This document shows, in pieces, positions 42,901 through 54,900 of a stretch of DNA of 64,000 nucleotides. Position 1 is the first letter of the stretch. Every line of letters begins with the position of its first letter. This DNA is from Tubulanus polymorphus. Lineage: Eukaryota > Nemertea > Palaeonemertea > Tubulaniformes > Tubulanidae. The notes under the pieces are model-generated. The model searched no databases. It was not told where the DNA came from and worked only from the letters and a program-made list of their open reading frames with translations. Where the stretch lies: positions 25,512,001 through 25,576,000 of the forward strand of contig NC_134025.1 in NCBI RefSeq assembly GCF_964204645.1, in the 5' to 3' direction. Position numbers and translations under genes: made by a program.

Positions 42901-45900
42901 TGGCTTCCCTGACTCCTCTTGGATAGTTTAAGCTTTATTTACTGATTTTCATGAAATTCCACATTCCATCAACCAATTAACTCACGAGTCCCAAGTCAAG
43001 GCTTTCTATATGCCATGGAATACAAAATTAAGATTTCTGATGTACATTTACCCCACTATATAAGATTCAATTAACTATTGGCATTAATCAATACCTGATA
43101 ACTACTCGGTTAATGATTCTTATGTATTTGCATGTGCGTCAATTAGACCGTTGACTAATCGTACATTAGAGCAATCACGTCTAGATTAGACCATATTTTT
43201 CTCCGTGTGTCTGACTGTCGACAGGATCTTTTGATGTATTCGCTTTCCGGTGGTATTACTAGCGCCGCGGCGGCAGCGATTCAGAGAGACCAGCGCCGAA
43301 CATCAGTAATCAGTCGACTCGGTGGTTCTATGATATATAATCACACGGACAGTTTTGCCAGTTTTGCCGCGGGCAAAAAACTGACAAAACCGTGCTCCGT
43401 GCTCCGTCCGTCGTCGTCGGATTCCGGCGATCGCAACGTGGAATTTGTTTCCGAAATAATTATTTTGATGAATGGTTCGCCGTTAATCCGTGGGGATCAG
43501 CGTATGCTGTATTTTGCAGCATTTACTCGACGTTGTACGGTTTATAATTGATGGTCAGTAATCCGTACTTGTCAAACTTTCAACGGCGGGTGAACGTTGT
43601 TCGTTTCGCGTTGGGTATCGTTTAATAAGACGTCGACGACGATGAATTTTCGATCAGCTATCGATGTAACGAGGATTCGTCGCAAGGTTGCGACGAATGT
43701 TTCATTTCGTGCGAGCGATTATCAATTATGACGCGTTTCATCGCGACTAACAAGTGGTTGCTAATGATTTAGAGGCGAATCCGTCGTTAATGGTTTTCAT
43801 CGCGATCATCGGAAAGAAAAGATTCAAATTCCAGAAATTGCTTTGAATTTCGCCGTAAGACGTACACGAAGACGTTCATTCCAAGAATTTCAAACCGTTT
43901 TATCGAATAAGTCTTTCGTGTATAATGTAACTGATTTGATGAATATGCTGGTGTTGAATGTTTTGCATCATTAATGATGTTTTGCGTGCGTTTGAGAGAA
44001 GATCGCATGCAACTCGGCAATTCGGAAAAGATTTGTAGACAATTTAATAAGATTACTACCCTTTCTTCGTCAGCGAACCAGAGCAAAATTGATCCATTTT
44101 ATGTTTGTTTCTCCAACCTCATAATTTACAAACCATATTCAAGTGACACTGGTGCAGTACAGAGATGATTTAGAATGCCACTAAAACAGGGTGGCCACTG
44201 ACCTGGAAAACATAGAAAACTCAGGGAATCAGAAAAATCTATAAAGAAATCAGGGAAAACTTGATGAATTTGACCAATTATACAAAGACCCAGAAAACTT
44301 GGGGAATTGGGATAACGCTTTTGATAAGTACGTGATTGAATGAAGTTTAACAATTTAAACCTAGAAATTTATCTGATTCACGCGGGGAATTTTGTGTTAT
44401 CACATGGAAAAATCAGGGGATTTGTAAATGAGCAGTAAGTGGCCATCCTGTAAAATCCCACCTGACAATAGCCCCTAGAGGCTGTCTAAAGGGTTTGTAG
44501 TGAGATTAACAGATTCTGAAATATGCTTACTTTTAGAAAAATTTAGGATAGGCCCTGATTAGTGTTTACTTTTCCGAAATGTACTTCCTTTTTCGACTCA
44601 ATGTCATCACAGGAAATTTCTACTCGCAGATTTTATAGCGCTCTATTGTGTGTTTCCGGTTACAACTTAATCAAAATATAAAGTGGTTGTTTCTTTCGAA
44701 ATGAATTTTAGATTTGAAGGCATTTTCCTATTTCATGGCCCAATCATTGATTTAGCTACAAATCCTGTAAAACATTGAACGTTTGCATTTTCATTCAAAT
44801 TCAAATTCAAATTCATGCAACAGATTGATTAACATCTACATTTACATGTATATTGTTTTCATCACATTTTTCTTTAACCTCAATTTGGCCAGACTGTAAT
44901 GTCTAACATATCGGAAAGACATCGTCATAATGAACAAGAAATATAATCTCGAATTTGATGGAAATAACATTTTCTTTCGTCATAGAATAGCTGATTGATC
45001 TGAGTTGATGAGATATGTGTCAAGCGATCGATCGAGAGGTTATAAGTGCAGCCCTAATTCTAATTAAATTCGACTGACTTCTGCAGTTTATTCCTCCATC
45101 AATCATTCTCGAAGGCTTAAAGCACCGATGATGATACCCCGGCAGGATGTGCGGACAACACAAAATCATCACCTATATCATTGTCAGAATTTTCTATTAC
45201 TCAATACATAGATGTTTTCACATGTAACCTGCTCAGTGTGATGTTGGAGTGATTACTACGAGATCTACATTTTATATCTCATTTCTTTTTATCCTGATAA
45301 TAACTTGTTTTGCATATGTTTTGCTTGTATCGTATTTCTTCGGCGGGTCTCGACGGGAGATTCAAGTCTCCCGAAGAAATGATTATTCTCTCGAAGCGGA
45401 AGGATTTTGTAAGTTTGTATAAGCGCCATGTTAAAAGCAGTCGGAAGATTATATTCTGAAGCTCAGTTGTTCGGGTTTTCTTAGTCATACAGTCACCGGG
45501 GGTTAATTCGTGGCTCCGGAAAAGAAAAGCGTACCAACTTTTTTATGTTCGGCCATATTTATTATCATCCAGCTTTATATTCTTTGCCTTGTCGGTATAT
45601 TAATGCGAGAATCATGAAGACTACTAAGAACTGATCCATGCGCCCAATTAGTTCTCGTTTCGCCCGGATCGCGAAAGCCACTTTTGACTCGTAAATTCAT
45701 TAAGCCTTAATTCTCATTTGCGGATCTCTTTCATTAGAATTAATTTGACTCGGAACCAAACTGTCTCCGAGATACCAACGGGATTAATGTATCTGTCATA
45801 GTCGGAGATCATACAAATTCCGCATTATGTGATCTTCCTCCTTCGGAAAAAAATGTGTGAAAATCAAGCTACCATCACTGATTGACTACAGAACGAACAA

Positions 45901-48900
45901 CCCGGGTAATGCGCAACTTCCTAACAGCTGGTTCGTTGTAGTAATGGCTCGCATTCTTCGCAAATTAGCCTGACAAAAAAATCCGGCGTTTATTCGTTTT
46001 AAAAGCCACGAGTCTTAAGAAAACGCCGGTCTTTCACCGTGTTTGATATTGTAAGGTGTGGATAGAGCGAAACTGATTGATTCTTGCAGAGAACGGCTGC
46101 TAGACGCATGTGCATAGGTGTAGCTCATATCCAGGCAGTGCGTGCTTGTATAGAGCGTACCGGTATTGGTGCGATGGAATAGCTAGCGTCGTGGGTACGA
46201 CATCAGCGCTCGCTCGAAACATGGGTGCAATAGATTTGGTGTGTTGGGGGCTGTAGCTAATGCCAAAACGACCATAATAGCTTCTATTGAGTACTCGGAG
46301 GCTATGATAGGCCTTAATATCCGCCTGCAAGAAATGATCACAAAACTGATGAAGGTGAGTGTAGTCGCCATGTGTGTGTGTGTGTACCTGTTAATTATTG
46401 ACTAACGATGAAAAATATGCTTGTTTCCATTCACGTTTTTTTTTTCATTATCAAAATATCATCATCGACCGACAGCTCGACAGCGTTGGCTGCCGCATGC
46501 GTCTTGCGTGTCGTATATATTATTTATCAATTTATCAGTTGTGTTGGTTTTTATCGTAGATATACTTTTTTTTACAAAAATTTGTCACTCACACACACAC
46601 ACACACGCCGGAGACATTCGGTTCATTATTCATACAGGCGTGACTGTATTACGATTGAAAATATTTTTGTCACCCATTTTTAATACCGATCGATATATAC
46701 ACAGTTTATGTATCAGTCGATGTTCCTGAATCCATGCGTTTTTACAATCGATGGTCTTCGTTTATGAGAGAGCTCATAGAGAGCTCACAGAGCTCAGCTC
46801 GTCGTGTGTGTCTCTCGCCAAGAAGGCATTAATCATTCATTGTCAATTACATAACTACACAGTCAACGTAAACTTTTTTCCCAGTCCGATGATCACAAGT
46901 CGATTTTATATACTCAAATCATTGGCACACTTGTGATAGATGAATAGATTAATAAGCTCTTACATACAACAGTGGTCGGACCAGTCCTTCCTGTACGCGC
47001 GTGGATGTTGTTGGCAAGGAAAATTGGTTGCCATAGGTAACGAGAATCTTTCTTACATTTGAACCCGATTGTCGTTAGCTAGGAGCATCTCATGGCTGTG
47101 TAATTTGAAATATAACCACCATCTTATCACACAGCGTGTCTGTGTGTGTCTCTGTGTGACATATTCGAGATAAAAGACTTCTTCTTTGGTTTAAGTTGTT
47201 AAATGTCACACGGTTGTCGCATAGCTTCATTTCTTATTAAGCACGAGAAAAGATCAGCAATTTGGCTAAGGAGTGTTTAGGTCGAATGTTCTAGTTGTCG
47301 GTAGAGTTGCTTCAAATAAGCCCGGAATAATCAAGCTAATCGTGATTCTAAGCTTGTAGTTCAGAAATGAATGTTTAAACTCAAAAATGTGGTTTTCATG
47401 GTTGTCTTATGAATAAAGAAGAATGGTTGATTTATTTATGGTAAGTGATACATATGGGCTACTGCTGCTGCTTTGAAGAATTCTATTCAACAAATTTCAA
47501 ATGTTGACAATTACCACGGTCACAGAAAACTGTACTTTAAACAAGTCGCGATGTCATTGAGGTTGTTTCATCTTGGCGTTGCTTTTTTCGCAATCAAATA
47601 TTTCCGCATTGTAGAAAAAAAGGCTGAGTAATGAAACGCGGCTTTCATCATTGGGGCTTGCTTTTTACGAGTAAATGATTCAGACTTCGCCCTGGGCAAA
47701 TATTGGAAATCAACTGATGTAACTGATAAGAGACCGGCTGCACGTGAAAACTGGAATTATCCGCTTTTAATTGCTGTTAACGTTTTCTTAAGGTTTTTGC
47801 CATCGGACGGATGAATCATACTAATCACGAAACAATTCCGCGTTTCTTGTTGAATAGTCGTGACGTGAGATTGCAGCTTCAGGTGCAGGTTCACGAGGAA
47901 ACTCAGCCGTTTAATGCTGCCCAATTTCACTGATTCGCTACTCTTTAACGCGCACTCGCCCGATCCTGCAATTCTATTACTTTTTAACGAACAAAAACCG
48001 TGTCAAATACTCAACTAATGATGAAGTTTCATTTTCCGATTGAATTTGGAATTGAATCACGTTTCATTTTCACATAATGATGAAGTTATCTCAAAGCTTT
48101 TTTACAAAATATATGTTTTTTTTTTAATAACAGTGTGTACTCGTAAATATCTTTGAATGAAAAGGGTTTTTTGAGCATAGTTAAAAAAGACTCTGCCTAT
48201 GGTTGGTTACAAGTAGGCAAATTATTCCACAAACAGGATGGCCACTGACCTGGAAAACTCCTGGGAATTTTGATATGTTATTGACCACGCATTTCTATTT
48301 CTTAATCAATATGTGATTCATAGCAGTTGAATAAATTGCAACATTTTAAACCAAGAAATCCCTAGATTTGCTCGAGGAGTTTTGTGTTATAACATGGAAA
48401 ATCCGGGAAAACGCAGGGAATTTGTAAATTGGTGAAAAGTGGCCACCCTGAAAACGAGGTGTCGAGACAGAAAAAGATTTTGAACCATATAACTGTGCTT
48501 GCCTTGTCTGGTGCTGGTTGGGTCTCCGCTATTCTAAATAATTGAATTTTGATGTAATTTACTGATACAGCGCTCTGCATCCGACAAAGAAATGGGAAAA
48601 ATTCCTGAGCTGAGACAGTGACGACAACCAACGCGTGAGTCGGGGTTTGTCAAAACGCTGTTGTCAGACGCGTTACAACATGTCGTCGTCGTCGCGGTTC
48701 TTAAAGTTATCCATCCTTAAACGAAACCGCGGCAGACGAATTGATTTTGTTGTCACCGGTCAATAATCTCCGTGTCACCGGCGCCCGACGTTATAAAGTG
48801 TTTAATGATGGAAATCCACGGTTCAGATTTTCGCTCTCCTCTCACTTACGTCGTCGGTTTTATGAGTGAAGTAAATTCGGGCTGTGTTTCGTGTATTATT

Positions 48901-51900
48901 CGATATGTCGCGCTGATCGTTTGAAAGCAGCCGACGAGAAAAAACGTTTTGTTTCCATTAAATATTAAAAATTGTTTTTCCTGCAGGAAGTATTTGCCGA
49001 TGAAAATCGATAGGCGCACGTCCTGTTTTGAATAGCGAGTTCATAAACAAAACATAAGGGAAAAAAATTCTGGTACTTTCCAGAAGAATATTAATTTATT
49101 TATTATACGGTCTTATTTCCCTAATCCGTTCTTTGTCTCGAGTATGCTAAGTAGCTGAAAGTAATCCAGATGGTTTCAGCCAACTATTTCTTCAAGGCAA
49201 CCAGTGAGCTGAAGTGAACTAGTGGTATATCCAACCGATATGGATTTACCATTGCACCTGGCACGAGGCTGTGGAAAAGTGGAAAACTTTGTTAGCAACG
49301 TCATCTGTTTTCAATCCTTTGTATCCACCTTCCCGAACACTATAGACTGTTTTTGAAAATCCATGTATTTCGTGTAACATTGTTTTTGAGCAAAATTGTA
49401 CAAATCAAAAAACAAGTTTTTTTCATCGCTCTTGCTGTTGTGTTAGTTTGATAACATCTTGCAATAGAAGATCATCAATTTATTGTCTGGAAATGGACAT
49501 GTTTGTTTCATGGTTGTTTCTGTTTTCATGTATTGTAGGATCTTGCGGCAGAGATTGAGGCCCATGATCAAGCCTTTGAGTCGCTCAATAAACAGGGTCG
49601 TCAACTCCAAATGAAAGAAGACAGTACATTCCTGAAACGAAGATTGGATGAAATGAATCATCGCTGGATGAACCTACGCACCAAATCTATTGAAATAAGG
49701 TGAGATTATGATGATGACTGAAACAAAAAACTGCCTTCGAATTGGAGAATTGGGATTAATATGTTCAACACGGTGCATCTGTTAGCTGATACCATTGTGA
49801 TTAGACCACTTGTTCTGAAGTTGCTGACACAATCTGCGGTCGCTTATCGACTTATTCGTCCCCCAAGATCTGATGGAGATCTGGTGTCATTTCATCAATG
49901 ATGTAGAAGATTGATTGATGAACTGTTGTCAATACTAAGATCTTGAAATATTTATTGTCACAGGAAATTCGTACAAGTTTATGGCTTGTCAGAAGCGCGG
50001 TTTGAATATGACCTGGCACAATTAGTGGCGCTTTCGGAAAAGAACGATCAATACTGCTAGCAAACCATCGATGAAACACTATATCAGTGTTGTAACGATA
50101 TAACGATAAGAATCCCTCAATAATAACGCAAAGATAATATTAAGTTTAAAAATTTTTCCTTTAGCTAGTAGTTTTTATTGGACGTTTCGACTATATTCTA
50201 ATAGTCGTCATCAGGAATACTGAGATACAACAGAAATTATGAAATATACATACAATCCAGAACCAAAATGCTAATCAGAAACCTTCTGATAACTTGATTA
50301 ATCTCTTTGTTCCGGACATTTTCGGACTTGATATTATTTTTTTGTTATTATTGTGTGATTCCCTACTCGATACTTCTATTTGGCTTTAGAATCGAGATTT
50401 TGCAGATTTGACGACCGAAAGCTTCATTTCGTTTTCGTCGATTGCTAGTGGTTTCAGCGAAAGTTTCCGCGGAAATGAATTAATTCTTGCAATCAAAACC
50501 GACAATTGTAAGCTGTCGTATACAAATTACTTGAGGAGAAATCGTTAAAGTAAACGACTATAAAAGAGCACTAAATCAGTGAAATGAGAACCGACGATGT
50601 TGCTCTATGAGTTGAATCAAGTCTGAATGATTTCTTATACATGCAGATTACTCCTTGTTGATCGTCGTTCATTTTTACCAATTATAATTGTGTTCTTTGT
50701 AACCGGTTACCGAAGGAGGTTCATAAGCGTGAATGCTGTCGCGACTATTTTACGGGATGGGTATTTAAGTGCTTTCGCTGTGTCAACTGTTTAAGGTTTT
50801 GATGGATTGGTGTGGTGATATTAGATTAGAGGAAATGCTTTCTTTGATGCTTCAGTTAGTGGATAAGCCCGCGTTTCATCGGGAAAAGACGGTCACTGGA
50901 AATCTATCTAATGGTTAATTCATCATACCACCCCAGAGACTTACATAACGTCGGTTTTTTCAAAATTCTTTTCAAAATTTGATCTAAACTGAGAATTGAA
51001 ATTCAAAACGGTCTCCTGATTTTGTTTTGATTCTTTGTACATGTTTTCTGTGATGATGTACTGACGCAGATTGCGTTTCCTATGAATCCTGTTTGAAACA
51101 GAACACTCTTCAGAGTTCGTCTCTTTCTATTTGATACCTACCCCCAGTGGCAGTACTGTTCTTGCAGCGACCTTTTACACGCCAGTGGCTTTTGGTTACC
51201 CTGTACTTCAAAGCTTTTATTTGTACAATTATCTATGGTAGCTGATGGTTGGTGTTTGCTCAATTTTCAGGAGTAGGCTACAGACGAACGCTGAGCAGTG
51301 GACGCAGCTTTTGAAAACGCTGAAAGAGATAATAGAATGGCTGCTACAGAAGGAAGAAGATTTGCAACAACAGCAGCCAATAGCGGGAGACTTGAATTCT
51401 GTCTATAAGCAGAATGAAGACCACAAGGTACGGTATATTGAAGATTGTTTACTGTTCTGGTGCAAATATGCCGGAACTTGGCTAATAATACGCACTGAAC
51501 ATTATGAGATACTTATAAAGTGCGTCAAATAATCCCTTAATGGAGCAAGCAATGTCATAAGAGGGCTCTGTCTGGCCGAAAGTCGCCTAACATGAGTATT
51601 ACCCACATAATAGTTGCTGTTATATATATATGCGAGGAGACTTCTCGCATTTAGCTTTAGGGAAATTTCGCTGTTCTTACATACTTCAATATTGTTTTTA
51701 AGCGAAATGTTATTGTATCAATGAGTATTTAGTATTATAGACGTTGGATCTATTTTTTTCCAGGCGATCAAACTGTCTCTGGAAGCGAAACGTGTTCTCG
51801 TGGAACATACACTCGAAACGGGTCGAATGTATCTGCTCGACGAAAAAGAAGATAAAAGAGCAAGTTCAGACAGTGGAGAGGGGAGTCAGTCGGGTAAGGC

Positions 51901-54900
51901 CATATCTACGCAACCCTCTAGGCTGTAATGTATTGACTGTAAATGAGCTGTGTTTGATTGATCGAGTCATTTCGCAATCTCATTACACGACTAGTTCTTC
52001 TTGAGGACTTTGTATTGGTTTAATTATTTCTTGATTTGTGCTGTTTTTGATTCTCATGTCGTCGTATGATGCCATCAATCCTCGTAATACGATCTAGTTG
52101 ACATTTCGGTTACTTAACTGTAACCAAATAACCTTTAGTTTATTCAAGAAGAATTCCAATATTGTTTCGCATTTACCTTCACGTTTGAATATTGTAGAAT
52201 CAGAAATGGCTCCCATCGAACTAACGCCGGAACAAGAAGCGCGACATATCATTCGAAAAATCCGACATCACGTCCGTTTGTTAAACAGAAAATGGGCAGA
52301 AGTGCATCAGAAATCAAATGAATGGCAAGCTAGAATTGATAGAAATATTCAGGTTTGTAAACTAAGTAAAGTACATGTATCTGCATGTCTTTTTTGTTAA
52401 AATTTGTAGCTTGATATAAAATATTGATCAAGTTCAATCACTTAATGGATTAAACTCTTGACATTTTCATCTCCGCGTTGAATATGGATTTTTTCGCATT
52501 CCTCATTCACCAGCAATTTGGTATGCTCGAAGATGCTCTTGAACATCTCAGCGTTGATGTCACATCTGCCGAAAAAGACCGAAATAAGTGGAAACCAGTT
52601 GGTGAAATAGTGATACAAAATCTACACGACGAAATTAAACGAACAAAGGTAAATTTTTTCGAGCAGTGTGAATGAATCCAATGACCCCTAGCGCTGATAA
52701 GAATTGTGCTTGTGTTTTGATTCATGAAATCAATTGCCGTGTCTTAACAAAATGATTGTTCAGATTACTTTGGCCATCTCAAAATTCCATAAGATGGTTG
52801 ATTATTTCGATACAAATGAGATATGTTTATCCAAGGTAAAACTGCTGCGTCGAACAACTTAAGATGCTTTACACATTTACAATGAAGTCATTTCATTGAG
52901 ACCAGCTATAACAGAGAATTCTTTCCAACACTCAACACTTCAGTATGTTTCTATATTGCAGAGCTTCCAACAAAAATTTGTTCCTTTGCAAACGCAGGTT
53001 GACCATGTCAATAATCTAGCCAACGAATTCCAAAATAACCATATAGTATTATCGCATATAAATGTGAATAAACTAGAAGATCTGAACAGTAGGTAAGTAG
53101 TTAAGCCGCCTGCACAATCTATTTTCATTCCATTCGTATGAACTTGACCAAAATAATCCTCCATCTGTTGTACTTTCTTCTAGGTGGCGAACTCTTACAG
53201 TAGATATAGACAATAGATTAAAAGAATTGAATAATGCCTTGAAAGATTTTGGACCAGAATCTCAGCATTTGTTATCAGGTTAGTTCGTCTCGATTGACTT
53301 CTGCTCATTTCGACTCGACAAAGTTCAAATAGTCTTAGCCCATTAATGAATAAGTCATTAGGAAGTGTAATAAGGTAATCTGAGATGTCAATGATTGGAT
53401 GTAGTCTTCTTCGGTTTCAGCATCTGTTGATCATCCTTGGGAAAGAGCCATTGCGGGGAACAAAGTGCCTTATTACATCAAGTAAGCCTCCAAATTAGTG
53501 CCATCGAAAATGTAATTGAAACTCTCATGAATAAATAGTTCCTCCCTTTTGTCTGAGGGTTTCTGACACCGTTATTCGTCAGGTGGTTTCAAGTTTTTGA
53601 TCTGCCTTGATATTTTGTATTTTTGGAATAAGAAATTAAATCTGTGACTATTTCTAGACATTATGTTAATGTTACTTGTTATCGAAGTACATGTATAGTC
53701 TTAGTGTATTCATATTGATTGTCAAATTTGTTGAATCAATGTGGCTTTAAGATACAATTAAGTATAATGTAACCATTTATGTCTATGAATATTTTTAAGC
53801 TACTGCCGCGAAAATGTCATATTTTGGTACAGTTCTCTCACACAAGAGGGCAGCATGTCTTTATCAGAATCGATATTCTAATGATATGTATGCTCTTTTA
53901 CAGTCATACTACAGAAACTACTCATTGGGATCATCCATTATTTACTGAGTTAATGAGTGCCATTTGTAAGTAGAATTTAGAAGCCATCAAAAGTAGCACG
54001 AACGAATTCGAGTTGTTGTATCAAAGCCATTATGAACATCGCATAATAGTGAATCATTTTTTCAATTTTGAATTTTCCAGCTGAGTTAAATGGTGTGAGA
54101 TTTTCTGCTTATCGAACTGCCATGAAACTCAGGACTTTACAGAAAAAAATCTGCTGTGAGTTGTCGTAATCAGTCACCGCTCCCTGTTAATTTAATCGGG
54201 TCATGTTTATGATGTATGACTTTGTATATAATTGCAGTACACTTGGTTGGCATGAATGTGGCAATAGATAGTTTCCAATCTCACGGACTTCGTGCCCAGA
54301 ATGATAAACTTATGGACATTATCGAGATGATGAATTGCTGTGTAACGATGTTCGAAAAAATCGGTCCCGAACATCCAGACTTGATAAACATACCTTTATG
54401 TACTGATTTGGTGCTAAATTGGCTACTCAATGTATATGACACGTAAGTTATGTTACGTCAGTTCTTAAGATACCTAGTGAATCACAAGTCAAACCATTCC
54501 AACTAGATATTCTTAGTTATTTTCAAACTTATTAAAATGTTCAATTAATTCGATTTAAACAAAAAATTCTGTAAATCCAACCGCTGATCACACAACTATA
54601 TCTGTATTTTGATTTCTGATTTCAAATTCAAACCCACTGTTTTGCTCCCGGCTGGTGTGGTGGGTTTGTAATGGACACCAAATCAATACAAATCAAACCA
54701 AATCTACCAATCAAACCAAATCTACCGATCAAATGAATAACAGGGACAATCCCTATTTCAAGATCAAAAATAGATGAATTGATGTAGATGTATTAAATTT
54801 TCAGTGTACGTACTGGTCGAATAAGAGTATTATCTTTTAAAGTCGGAATCATTCTTTTATGTAAAGCGCATTTAGAGGATAAGTTTAGATGTAAGTATAT

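Larger units (their letters stand above)
41335..49538 (+). other. Dystrophin intron 38, 8.2 kb
   Basis: A phase-0 intron. It contains two related MITEs (44187-44450, 48234-48450), a coding-like GC-rich block with a hairpin (43217-43551), an (AC)n run (46591-46606), and a 10-codon ATG-to-donor segment in phase with exon 39 (45379-45408). By protein position this intron falls near the region of vertebrate dystrophin that hosts the Dp116 promoter. ORFs such as 41491-41862 and 43787-44086 show no recognisable family. Confidence 0.55.

Noticed and set aside
48362-48631. 89-codon minus-strand ORF
   Set aside because: Its C-terminal part is the translated MITE copy 2; no protein family.
53482-53903. 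Search for a Dp71-like first exon within the WW-splitting intron
   Set aside because: No ATG-initiated frame reaching a donor in the phase of exon 47 was found.
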